From: CAYPHA01 sp964410215
GTDB lineage: Bacteria > Calditrichota > Calditrichia > Calditrichales > CAYPHA01
DNA: 34,379 nt
Assembly: GCA_964410215.1 (NCBI GenBank)
Contig: CAYPHA010000050.1
Span: 1-34,379, forward strand
Direction: 5' to 3'
A model generated the notes under the pieces. The model had not been told where the DNA came from. It made no database searches and saw only the letters and a program-made list of their open reading frames with translations. Positions 1 to 8,200 of this stretch are shown in pieces. Position 1 is the first letter of the stretch, and each line of letters starts with the position of its first letter. Both the position numbers and the translations under genes were made by a program.

Positions 1-1351
1 GATCGGTTCCGTTTATCCTGAGGAATAATGTGCCTGCCTGATATCTTTCCAGTGACGTTTCATTCATTAAATTAGCAAGGGTAGGTTTTTGTTCGTGTAC
101 CGCTTCTTCAACCTGGTTCCATTGTTTCCTGATCGATTCCAGATCATGTTCATCCGGTTCTTCCGTTCCTTCATCATCCAACTCAGGCCCGGCAGCAGTC
201 AGTTCGTCAGGTACTTTTTTTTTTAAGAGGGACAGTTTTTCGAGGATATCACTGATAGTTACTGTTGAAGGCATTTTAGCCAGCTTTATTAGTCCCAGCT
301 CAAATTTCAAATGCGGTTGCCGGCTCCACTTTATTTCACTGATGGTTGCAGCTATAATTTTCAGATAACCAACCAGGTCATTTTCGCTGAACTGGCCTGC
401 AACTTCCAAGTAACGGGTCTGATACGATTCAGACACATCCAGCAGTTCAGTTGAGGCCATTGACTTTGTTACAAGAATATTCCTGAAATGTTCTTCGAGT
501 CCGATTAAAAATTCATTGAGGTCGTATCCGGATGTAAACACACGACGGGACAGGAGGATCAATTCCCGGATATTGGAAGCGGCGACCAGATCACTAACCT
601 GAAAAAATTCATCCTGATTAATAACCCCGAGCGCCTGCGCGACGTTCTCAAACGTAATCGTATTGCCGCTGAAAGATATAATCTGATCCAGAATACTCTG
701 TGAATCCCTCATGGACCCGTCGGCCTTCTTCGCTATCTGCAGCAGGGCATCTTCATCGATCTGAATACCATCCTCTTTGCAGATATGACTCAGGTGCGCA
801 ATGATTGTATCGAGTGGTATGCGTTTGAAGTCAAATCGCTGGCAGCGCGAAAGTATTGTCGCCGGAACCCGATGAATTTCCGTGGTCGCAAAGATAAAAA
901 GAGCATGGGCCGGTGGTTCTTCCAATGTCTTTAACAGGGCGTTAAAGGCTTCTTTCGTAAGCATATGCACTTCATCAATAATGTAAATCCTGTACTTACC
1001 AAGTGAAGGTGTAAAGCGGATATTCTCCCGTAAATTACGCACCTCATCAATGCCACGGTTGGAAGCACCGTCAATCTCAAGTACGTCAAGCGAATTACCA
1101 TTAATGATTGCTTTGCAGGAGGCACAGGTGTTACATGGCGTTGATGTTGGTCCGCTTTCGCAGTTCACGGCTTTGGCGAGGATGCGTGCGGCCGTTGTTT
1201 TACCGACACCGCGCGGACCTGTAAAGATATAGGAATGGGCAATGCGATTATTACTTATCGCATTGGACAGGGTTTTGCAGACATGTTCCTGTCCAACAAC
1301 TTCATTGAATAATTGCGGGCGCCACCTTCTGGCAATTACGACATAGGACAT
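1..1351 (-). CDS. dnaX: DNA polymerase III subunit gamma/tau, 3' end beyond window
   Basis: Clamp-loader ATPase that opens the beta sliding clamp and loads it on DNA. The first 450 residues are visible and the frame stays open to the window edge. Seen: Walker A GPRGVGKT (residues 45-52), four zinc-binding cysteines (64, 73, 76, 79), Walker B IIDEVHM (124-130), sensor ATTE (155-158) and the SRC arginine-finger motif (168-170). Domain III follows to about residue 370, then a Lys-Lys-Lys stretch encoded by a run of ten A. After that comes an acidic, low-conservation linker rich in Asp and Glu, as in tau. The start is the ATG at 1351, with a weak GGGAA about nine bases upstream. It lies directly downstream of the SRP RNA gene, an arrangement known from other bacteria. 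Identification is secure. Confidence 0.97.
   Translation of the reverse strand, partial: MSYVVIARRWRPQLFNEVVGQEHVCKTLSNAISNNRIAHSYIFTGPRGVGKTTAARILAKAVNCESGPTSTPCNTCASCKAIINGNSLDVLEIDGASNRGIDEVRNLRENIRFTPSLGKYRIYIIDEVHMLTKEAFNALLKTLEEPPAHALFIFATTEIHRVPATILSRCQRFDFKRIPLDTIIAHLSHICKEDGIQIDEDALLQIAKKADGSMRDSQSILDQIISFSGNTITFENVAQALGVINQDEFFQVSDLVAASNIRELILLSRRVFTSGYDLNEFLIGLEEHFRNILVTKSMASTELLDVSESYQTRYLEVAGQFSENDLVGYLKIIAATISEIKWSRQPHLKFELGLIKLAKMPSTVTISDILEKLSLLKKKVPDELTAAGPELDDEGTEEPDEHDLESIRKQWNQVEEAVHEQKPTLANLMNETSLERYQAGTLFLRINGTD
215..224 (-). other. Candidate slippage/frameshift site (A10 run) in dnaX
   Basis: The coding strand reads TTA followed by three AAA codons (Leu376, Lys377-379), giving ten consecutive A. 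Shifting by one base in either direction reaches a stop almost at once. Re-reading one A gives Lys-Ser-Thr-stop, and losing one A gives Tyr-Leu-Thr-Asn-stop. Either event would yield a gamma-like protein of roughly 380 residues made of the ATPase core and domain III. The known precedents are the Thermus dnaX A-run (transcriptional slippage) and the E. coli A-AAA-AAG ribosomal frameshift. No Shine-Dalgarno-like stimulator is obvious upstream. The function is inference; the run and the stops are seen directly. Confidence 0.6.
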
Positions 1352-1375
1352 CAGCAGATTCCCGATAACAATAAA

Positions 1376-1473
1376 AGCCAGGTTGATCCGCGGCACATAG
1401 TCAGTACGCTTACCGCTGCTTCCTTCCGGACCTGACGGGGTTGGGCATCTTCCTATTGCGCGGGACCTGGCTT
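1376..1473 (-). ncRNA. ffs: Signal recognition particle RNA, small bacterial (4.5S) type
   Basis: The minus strand contains the near-invariant SRP domain IV sequence CAGGTCCGGAAGGAAGCAGC, the Ffh-binding loop. The ends close into a stem: ACCTGGCT at 1465-1472 on the plus strand pairs with AGCCAGGT at 1376-1383. This gives a molecule of about 97 nt without an Alu domain. The 3' end runs into TTTTAT, so termination at the closing stem is plausible. No convincing sigma-70 promoter is visible upstream, where the sequence becomes a pyrimidine repeat. The exact ends are estimated from the terminal stem. Confidence 0.93.
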
Positions 1474-1523
1474 AGTTTAAGAAAAAAGAAAAAAGAAAAA
1501 TGAAAAAAGAAAAAAGAAAGATG

Positions 1524-1544
1524 AAAGATTAAAGATTAAAGATT
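1524..1544 (+). repeat. Tandem repeat AAAGATT x3, left of element
   Basis: Three perfect copies of the heptamer AAAGATT end exactly where the left inverted repeat of the MITE-like element begins at 1545. The same unit resumes right after the other end. Confidence 0.85.
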
Positions 1545-1675
1545 GAGTCCCCTCCGAAAAGCACGATGGTGTCATGCTGAATTTATTTCAGCATCTCTAA
1601 GATCAATAAAAACAGTAGATCCCGAAACGAGTTCGGGATGACAACTCCGTAATTAGCACTTATCGGAGTGGACTC
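1545..1675. mobile_element. 131-bp MITE-like/palindromic element
   Basis: The termini are 17-bp imperfect inverted repeats, GAGTCCCCTCCGAAAAG at 1545-1561 and CTTATCGGAGTGGACTC at 1659-1675, with two mismatches. Inside are two hairpins: ATGCTGAA/TTCAGCAT at 1574-1581/1587-1594 and ATCCCGAA/TTCGGGAT at 1619-1626/1632-1639. GTCAT at 1571-1575 also pairs with ATGAC at 1638-1642, so the whole core can fold as a cruciform. Inner motifs of the GTCAT-CTGAA-TTTCAG type recur as dispersed palindromes in many genomes. There is no coding capacity, so a non-autonomous element is the best reading. No transposase is in the window. Confidence 0.6.
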
Positions 1676-1702
1676 AAGATTAAAGATTAAAGATTAAAGA
1701 TT
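1676..1702 (+). repeat. Tandem repeat AAAGATT x~3.9, right of element
   Basis: AAGATT followed by three full AAAGATT copies begins directly after the right inverted repeat. Together with the left array, this suggests that the element inserted into a longer heptamer array or duplicated repeat units as its target. Confidence 0.85.
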
Positions 1703-1842
1703 CTTCAACTTATTCCTTTTTCTTTTTTCTTTTTTCATATATCTTATTACTCTCCAGGTGGGAAAAGTTAAAGAACAAACCAGAATATGTCAAGAGATTC
1801 TCGGGACTGCAGCATTCATTAGAACAAACAGGGAGAAAAAGC

Positions 1843-2826
1843 ATGCCTTTGAAAATATTATTTATTGGCGGAACCGGTGTCATCAGTTCTGCCTGCACGC
1901 GCTTATGCCATCAGGAAGGCCATAATCTTTACCTTTTGAACCGCGGAAACACGAATAGAAGCATTCCGGCCGGGGTAAAACACATAAAGGGTGATATCAG
2001 AAACACGGAAGATATAACACGGCAACTCAAAAATGAAACATTCGATGTGGTGGTTGACTGGATTGCCTTCACTCCCGGCCATGTGCGGAACACGGCCCGG
2101 CTGTTTCATGGTAAAACAGCACAGTACATTTTCATCAGCAGTGCTTCTGCATATAAAAAGCCAAAAGAATGGCAGCCTGTTACGGAAAATACGCCACTGG
2201 AAAACCCGGTCTGGGAGTATTCCCATCAGAAAATTTTATGCGAGGCTTACCTCATGGAACGCTATCATGAAAGCGGATTTCCTATAACCATCATACGTCC
2301 GTCTCATACCTATGATAAAACAAAGATTCCCCTGCACGGTGGCTATACAACTCTCCACCGCCTGCTGAATAAGCAGCCGGTCATCCTGCACGGAGATGGC
2401 ACGTCCCTGTGGACCCTCACACACCATACGGATTTTGCCCGGGGATTTCTGGGCGTTCTGGGTAATTCGGATTGTATAGGTGAGGCATATCATATCACAT
2501 CCGATGAAGTGCTGACCTGGAACCGGATTTGTGAACTAATGGCTGAAGCAGCGGGTGTGGAGCCTGTTATCTGTCATATTCCCTCCGGGCTGATTTCCCG
2601 TTATGACAAGGAATGGGGGGACGGGCTGCTGGGCGATAAGGCACACTGCATGATTTTCGATAATTCAAAAATCAAATCGGTATCACCGCAGTTTGAGGCA
2701 AGGATTCCATTCCGCGACGGCGCACGTGAAATCGTAAACTGGTATCAAAGCGACATGGCATTGCGCAATGTGGATCAGGCAAAAAATCAAACGATGAACA
2801 AGCTTGTTTCGTTATTTTCCGCCTGA
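1843..2826 (+). CDS. NAD(P)-dependent epimerase/dehydratase, extended-SDR-like
   Basis: A 327-residue Rossmann-fold protein, probably cytosolic. The N-terminal dinucleotide motif reads GGTGVIS (residues 9-15). The strand beta-2 end LLNRG has an arginine that often favours NADP(H). The catalytic Tyr126-x3-Lys130 (YSHQK) follows a Ser-Ser pair near 99-100, as in SDR enzymes that act on nucleotide sugars or related substrates. The substrate cannot be told from sequence; the family also includes RNA-binding CSP41-like members. The start is well supported by AGGGAG seven bases upstream. The sulfotransferase-like gene follows on the same strand after 70 bases, so the two are probably co-transcribed. 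Confidence 0.85.
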   Translation: MPLKILFIGGTGVISSACTRLCHQEGHNLYLLNRGNTNRSIPAGVKHIKGDIRNTEDITRQLKNETFDVVVDWIAFTPGHVRNTARLFHGKTAQYIFISSASAYKKPKEWQPVTENTPLENPVWEYSHQKILCEAYLMERYHESGFPITIIRPSHTYDKTKIPLHGGYTTLHRLLNKQPVILHGDGTSLWTLTHHTDFARGFLGVLGNSDCIGEAYHITSDEVLTWNRICELMAEAAGVEPVICHIPSGLISRYDKEWGDGLLGDKAHCMIFDNSKIKSVSPQFEARIPFRDGAREIVNWYQSDMALRNVDQAKNQTMNKLVSLFSA

Positions 2827-2896
2827 TTTTTCCGGAACTACCGGAATAATCATTCGAAAAAACCGTTTTTATGGAAAGTTGAAAAAAGGAGTGGTG

Positions 2897-3634
2897 ATGG
2901 CTGAATCTCCAAAACGCATTGTCCTCTGGTCAGGACCGGTAACAATTGCCACGGCAATGATGTACGCGTTTGCGCAACGGGAAGATACCAGCGTATTCGA
3001 TGAACCTCTTTATGCGCATTATTTATCGAAAACCGACGCCCGTTTCTATCATCCCGGTGCCGATGAGGTTATCGCTTCCCAGAAGACCGATGGACGGCAA
3101 ATGATTGAAGATGTTTTCCTGGGAAACCATGGGACACCAATAATTTTTATAAAAAGTATGGCGCACCACCTGGTTGATCTGGACTGGAGGTTTCTCAACC
3201 AATTGCATAATGTCATATTAACACGCCATCCGGAGGACTTGCTGCGCGGTTATATAACACACATGAAATCACCGAAATTAAAGGATACCGGTTACCTGGA
3301 TCATATCATGTTATGGGAATACCTGCAGAGTATCGGCCAGGACCCACCGGTAATCGATACGGGTACCCTGCTGCGCAATCCTGAAAAAGTGCTCCGGGAA
3401 CTCTGTTTACGGCTGGATATACCCTTCTCCAAAGCGATGTTATCTTGGGAACCGGGTCCACGCCCGGAAGACGGTATCTGGGCAAAGTACTGGTATGAAC
3501 GCCTTCATAATGCATCGGATTTTTCGACACTTCCAAAACCGGGTACGGACATACCTGAAGGACTGTCCGGGCTTATAAACGAATGTAAACCCTATTACAA
3601 TGAACTCCTCAATTATGCCATCCGTGATGACTAA
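2897..3634 (+). CDS. Sulfotransferase-like protein
   Basis: A 245-residue protein that resembles a cytosolic sulfotransferase-type family. Supporting segments are RIVLWSGP at 7-14, FDEPLYAHYL at 34-43, a MAHHLVDLDW block at 88-97, RHPEDLLRGY at 110-119 and GPRPEDGIWAKYW at 187-199. Family members usually have a Pro-Arg-Asn-x-Ser-Thr loop for the 5'-phosphosulfate of PAPS. Here the loop reads GPVTIATAMM, so the basic and Ser residues are missing. A true sulfotransferase activity is therefore uncertain, and another nucleotide or phosphate donor is possible. The frame opens upstream at 2804, but the ATG at 2897 has AGGAG at good spacing and begins at the family's normal N-terminus. Confidence 0.7.
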   Translation: MAESPKRIVLWSGPVTIATAMMYAFAQREDTSVFDEPLYAHYLSKTDARFYHPGADEVIASQKTDGRQMIEDVFLGNHGTPIIFIKSMAHHLVDLDWRFLNQLHNVILTRHPEDLLRGYITHMKSPKLKDTGYLDHIMLWEYLQSIGQDPPVIDTGTLLRNPEKVLRELCLRLDIPFSKAMLSWEPGPRPEDGIWAKYWYERLHNASDFSTLPKPGTDIPEGLSGLINECKPYYNELLNYAIRDD

Positions 3635-3696
3635 CGGTCACTATCGCACTGCATCAGGGAAAGCTGTTTCATCTATCCCAATGCATTTTTTCACAT

Positions 3697-3735
3697 TCTT
3701 ACTTCCTAACTCTTACTTCCTATTTCCTACTTTTC
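3697..3735. repeat. Pyrimidine-rich short direct repeats
   Basis: TCTTACTTCCTA occurs twice (3697-3708 and 3711-3722), followed by degenerate variants. It lies in the 101-base gap between the convergent sulfotransferase and M48 genes. It resembles the other low-complexity spacers in this window in style, not in sequence. No hairpin terminator is seen. Confidence 0.6.
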
Positions 3736-5178
3736 CTATCTCCCCTTCTCGACAATTTTAATCGATGTACCGGCCGGAACCTGTGCAGTGAGCTCCATAC
3801 CGTTAACCAGTGAAAGTTCCTGTAACTGATCATCCGGAGTCTTTAAGTTTTGAAGGGCATCTTTCAATGTCATGGCCCGGTTTACTTTTTTCACCCGGAT
3901 TCGGTCCGGTTTTACATCGATCCTGGAACGGTCCCGCAACTCTTCGAATCCATTCAGCGTCATTTTGAAGTTTTCTACGTAATTTGCATAATCGGTTTCC
4001 GGGCAGAATCCATGAAAGACGAAGATATCATTATTTTTTGTAACAAAATGGGATAATATCCTGAGATTTCCTGATTGTGAAGCCAGTATGCTTTCCATTC
4101 GCACCGTTTTCAGTCCATTTACCGTCACCTCTTTCCGTGACTGTTCCAGTGCTTTGCTATCTGCAATGAAAGCATCCGCTTCTGCAGATATGGAAGATTT
4201 ACTACCCAATGTGAAGATAATGGCGGCTTTTTCATCGCCTGACGTGATTTGTACCTGACTCGGAAGGTTTGACAACTTCCAGCCTGCGGAAACCGGAAAA
4301 TTGAACTTCATATCCGGATGGTAAAACATATTATCATCCACATAGCCCTGCCGGGGATCTTCACCAAAAGGGATACCATCTACCATATCCAGGTACTTTT
4401 CCCGGTTTACTTTAAAATCTGATGATCCTGATTGTGTTTGCAGTTTTTTTGCATATCTCTGAATGGCCCCGACACGGTCATCCGGATTCGGGTGTGTGGA
4501 AAGGAAATCAGGCAGGCTGCCCCCCCCGCTTCCGTGCATCCGGTTCAGGGTAACAAAGAAATTGGACATTTCGCCGGCATCAAAACCGCTTTTTGTGGAA
4601 TATTCCACGCCGAGGTCATCCGCTTCCCGTTCATTATCACGGCTGAATTTCAGGAAGAGGATTCCGACCCCTTGTGCCGCAAGTCCGGCATATTGGGAAA
4701 AGGTTTCAGATACGACCGACCCCAGTCCCAGTCCGATTTGGGCCAGTTGTGCTTTACTATACTGTTTGGCTGAATGCCGCGCGGTAATATGACCAATTTC
4801 ATGCCCCATAACCCCGGCTAGTTCGGCTTCGTTGTTCAGGTAAGCCAGGATGCCGCGGGTAAAATACACGTACCCGCCGGGAACCGCAAACGCATTGATA
4901 ACCGGACTGTCCATGATCTTAAAATGATACGTTAACTGGGGGCGGTGTGAGACTTTACCCATCCTGGTTCCCATTTCACTGATATAGTTCGTCAATGCTT
5001 CATCTGAATAGAGACCATACATCTGGACGATCTGCGGATCATATTCTTTTCCCATTTTAATTTCGTCCTGCTCGCTAAGCAGCATGAGTTCCCGCTTTCC
5101 TGTAACCGGATTAACCGCACAGGAAACGAAAATTGATGCAATCAGCAGAATAACGATATATTTTACAAAGCACTTCAT
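3736..5178 (-). CDS. M48 family zinc metalloprotease, lipoprotein (BepA-like)
   Basis: A 480-residue periplasmic protease likely to act in outer-membrane protein quality control, as BepA-type relatives do. A signal peptide ends in a lipobox-like IFVSC (Cys20). The CAVNPVTGKREL start of the mature protein is typical of this group. The zinc site is HEIGH (126-130), and the third ligand is a glutamate in NEREAD near 185. A Ser/Gly/Gln-rich loop follows the catalytic helix. The last ~50 residues form a small domain ending in an AGTSIKIV motif, resembling the LysM-like tail of homologues. The start has AGAGGGA about nine bases upstream. It is transcribed in the same direction as the large synthetase gene upstream but is separated from it by about 120 bases, so it may have its own promoter. 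Confidence 0.93.
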   Translation of the reverse strand: MKCFVKYIVILLIASIFVSCAVNPVTGKRELMLLSEQDEIKMGKEYDPQIVQMYGLYSDEALTNYISEMGTRMGKVSHRPQLTYHFKIMDSPVINAFAVPGGYVYFTRGILAYLNNEAELAGVMGHEIGHITARHSAKQYSKAQLAQIGLGLGSVVSETFSQYAGLAAQGVGILFLKFSRDNEREADDLGVEYSTKSGFDAGEMSNFFVTLNRMHGSGGGSLPDFLSTHPNPDDRVGAIQRYAKKLQTQSGSSDFKVNREKYLDMVDGIPFGEDPRQGYVDDNMFYHPDMKFNFPVSAGWKLSNLPSQVQITSGDEKAAIIFTLGSKSSISAEADAFIADSKALEQSRKEVTVNGLKTVRMESILASQSGNLRILSHFVTKNNDIFVFHGFCPETDYANYVENFKMTLNGFEELRDRSRIDVKPDRIRVKKVNRAMTLKDALQNLKTPDDQLQELSLVNGMELTAQVPAGTSIKIVEKGR

Positions 5179-5299
5179 AGTACGTCCCTCTGAATAACTG
5201 AGTTGGATAATTGATATGTCTTTAAAAGTTCAATTCAATATAATAAAGGAAGCAATTTATTGCTAAATTTTAAGCCGTCTTAATACCATTCTAACAATT

Positions 5300-8200
5300 T
5301 CAACTTCTCAAATCTTTAACCAGTCCCGCATATTTTCTCTCGATTTTAAATCCAAACCGGTAAAAATATTCCGGACGCAGAAATCCGGTAGTCACAAAAT
5401 CCACGTGTTCGTCACGCAACCGGTTAAAAAATTCATTCATCAGTCCTTCACTGATTCCTTTTTTCCGAAAACGATTCGCGACAACGATCTTATCCATGTG
5501 CACTGTCTTTTGGTCGATATAATTATAAAATAATCCACCAATAATAAAACCTCTTTCGGAAACAGCCACCAGGAAATGATCATCCGTTCGAAAATTAACC
5601 GGAAGGTTATTATCCAGGAAGAGCTGGTGCAGGCGGGATATTTCTTTTGGCGACATGGCCTGCCGTATCCAGAACTGGTTGCCGTCATAATCTTCCAGAC
5701 GAACGACAACACCGGGTGAACCGGCCGTATCTTCCGTCTCCTCTATGAAGAACGCGGTATCAGTCGGCTTCAAATGCGGATAACTCAACCGGGTCAGGAA
5801 GTATAATTCGGATTCAGACAGGTCATAATCCTTCAAAATTTTGGATAAGACAGCCAGCGTCTCTTTCGTTCCGTACTCTCCTTTGTGCTGCTTTCGAATA
5901 ATATCGCGTAATACAGACTGAAGTTTTTCTGAAGAATTTTCAAACACCGTCTCCAGAAAAAACCGTGTTCGTGTCTCCGGAAACCTGTTTTCCAGTCCGG
6001 TAAGCTGATATGTTTCATAAAACTCATTAAGTGTCAGCGCCTGGGCGGTTTTTGCCGCATCCTGATTGAGCTGTTTCCAGCGATGGAATCGCTTAATGGC
6101 AAAAAACAGCCGCCGCGGCAGATACCCCCTCTGCCTTACTGTTCCCAGAAACGCACGCAAGGCACCGGCCATCTCTTTTTGAAGCGGTCCATCATCTTCA
6201 CCGGATGCATGTTGCATTTCTTCCAGTGCCAGAAGGCCCTCTTCCTCACCTAACGCTTCAATGGCACCCGAAAAAACATACGACCAGATTGATTCCCCTT
6301 TCAAAAAAGAGTAAGCGCTTTCACCAGGCCCGATCAGCTGTTTGTAAAAATCGCGTATCAGGTAGCGTAAACCTTTTGACTTTTTTCTTTCCGCAATGGA
6401 TATAAAACGTTCGCCTGTCTGATAATCATGTTCCGGAACGATTATATTCCGGGTACTCTTATCGGCCAGTTCGAGCATCTTCCCGGTACGTAACCAGAAC
6501 TGCACATGGGCTGAAACAGCCGTCCAGATAATAAATCGCCACAGGTAATACAACCGGACTTTCTTGTCATTATCAAGCTGCCTCAACTGGCGCTGCAATA
6601 TGCGGGATACCGGTTCTCCAGGGTCGAAGTCCTCACTCCAGACGTGGAATTCCGGCCAATAACCGCCGAATTCATCCACCAGACGCACACCATTTTTCAG
6701 AGCCGATGAATGTATAATCCAATTGACTTCCATTTTTGATGCAAATGTATTCCGTGAGAGATCAACGATCAGAACGATATCATGAGCCCCCTGGTAACGG
6801 GTCTGAACAGAGACCCGATACAGGTTTTTATCCCCAAGTGAGCCGAGCCTGCTGATCCAGAGGCCGCCCTGAGGAATGTCATAAAGCCTTATGATCATAC
6901 CACCGGAGAATAAAAATATAGCCTCCCTGAGAAACGATGTTTCGGAAATCACACGCACAATGCGTTCTTTGTCTTCTTCGTCGATATCCGCTTCGATTAC
7001 CATCACATCGGTCCAACCATACTCTTCCCCTGTTTCGATATCAACGGCAACCACCTGGTTTTCACCCAGCCAGTCCCGAAATCCGCCCAACATCCGTTTA
7101 CGGGCAATACCGGCGTCTCTGGATAGTTCGGGCCAGACATCGTTCAACTGGTATTCCACAATAATCTGACGGACCAGTTTATACCTGGTCGGATGACGCA
7201 TTCCGATAATGGCCAGCAGGTTTAAAAGGGATGGTATAGTCGTTTCGCTGATATCTGTTTTATCCAGCATCTTCTCAATCGTTTCGTCGAGAATGGACCG
7301 GATTGTTAACAGGCTATCGGTACCCTTCAATGAAGTTACCAGCTCCTGATTCAGTTCTTCGTTTAGAAATTTAGGGGAAAGTTCCAGAAAACTTGTAAGA
7401 TACGATCTTAGCGTCGGACCCTTATGCCGCATTAATCCGAGTTTAAATACTTCCCTGCTGAATTCCATCATACAGGCGATCCTTGGTCTGGAAACGATAT
7501 CCAGGGCAAGTTCAAACAGGGCCTGCTGTTCATTATCAAGAATAGTCTTAAGGTAAGAGAGTCCTTCTGCAGCATACTGCATTTCACAACTTCGGAGATG
7601 AACAATGGCCAGGTGCAGCCCTTCGAGCGATAGTTCACCGGCCTTCGCCAGTTTACGCAGCCGATTATTATCAACAGTCTCCATCTTTCGGGGTCTGGTT
7701 GCATAAAACGAAAGATTTTTATTGGCCGTATCGATCCGATACCATGAATAGATACCGTTTCCGGTAAAAGCGATCAAATCTTTATTTCCCAGCCAGTAAT
7801 GGGGATTTGATATGAGCATCTGGAAATCGACGATATCATTTTCCAGTGTATAGATCAGGTCACCAATCTGTATCTTTGTCCTGTCATTCTCATCGCTGAT
7901 CAGGGTCAGACAGGTATTTGTTTTCGGAATTTGTAACGCATTTTTTTCAAGTTTGATATCCTGTTTAATGCATCCCATTTCCCTGAGGAACCAATTCGGT
8001 ATGCGGATCGTCGTATTCTTCCATACAAGATCAACATAATTGCGTTCATACATGGATTCAATAACCCGGAAAAAATTCTCTTCAATCACCTTTCGTTTAT
8101 AGGTACCTTTGGGAGTGAGTTCCCCTTTATCCGCGGAAAAGGGGCGGTCCACAATCCGGAAATCGACAATGCGTTCATAGGGCGCCAGAAATTTATTCGC

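Larger units (their letters stand above)
1500..1738. repeat. Outer inverted repeat, 20-bp perfect arms
   Basis: The arm at 1500-1519 has the pattern ATG-A6-G-A6-G-AAA. Its exact reverse complement occupies 1719-1738. The arms are low-complexity purine/pyrimidine tracts that continue imperfectly on both sides as further GAAAAAA-type units. They enclose the AAAGATT tandem repeats and the MITE-like element. Low-complexity sequence can match by chance, but twenty identical bases in inverted orientation around a nested element is notable. Confidence 0.65.
1474..1842. other. Divergent intergenic region filled with repeats
   Basis: This 369-base spacer separates the SRP RNA/dnaX unit (minus) from the epimerase gene (plus) and carries no credible gene. 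It holds a purine-rich AAAAAAG repeat, three AAAGATT copies, a 131-bp element with inverted ends, almost four more AAAGATT copies and a pyrimidine TTTTTTC repeat. The last 100 bases before the epimerase look ordinary and contain its ribosome binding site AGGGAG, seven bases before the ATG. Promoters for both flanking units must lie here, but none stands out. Confidence 0.8.

Noticed and set aside
23..210. dnaX itself as a pseudogene because of the A10 run
   Set aside because: The zero frame stays open through the run to the window edge and encodes a normal tau-like linker.
1050..1232. Short plus-strand frames inside dnaX
   Set aside because: They are shadows of the dnaX reading frame and have no ribosome binding site.
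2804..2896. N-terminal extension of the sulfotransferase from 2804
   Set aside because: It overlaps the epimerase 3' end, lacks a ribosome binding site and does not match family N-termini; the ATG at 2897 has AGGAG.
5251..5264. AGCAATTTATTGCT palindrome upstream of the M48 gene as a terminator
   Set aside because: It has a six-base AT-rich stem and a two-base loop, with no T-run on the minus strand; too weak to call.
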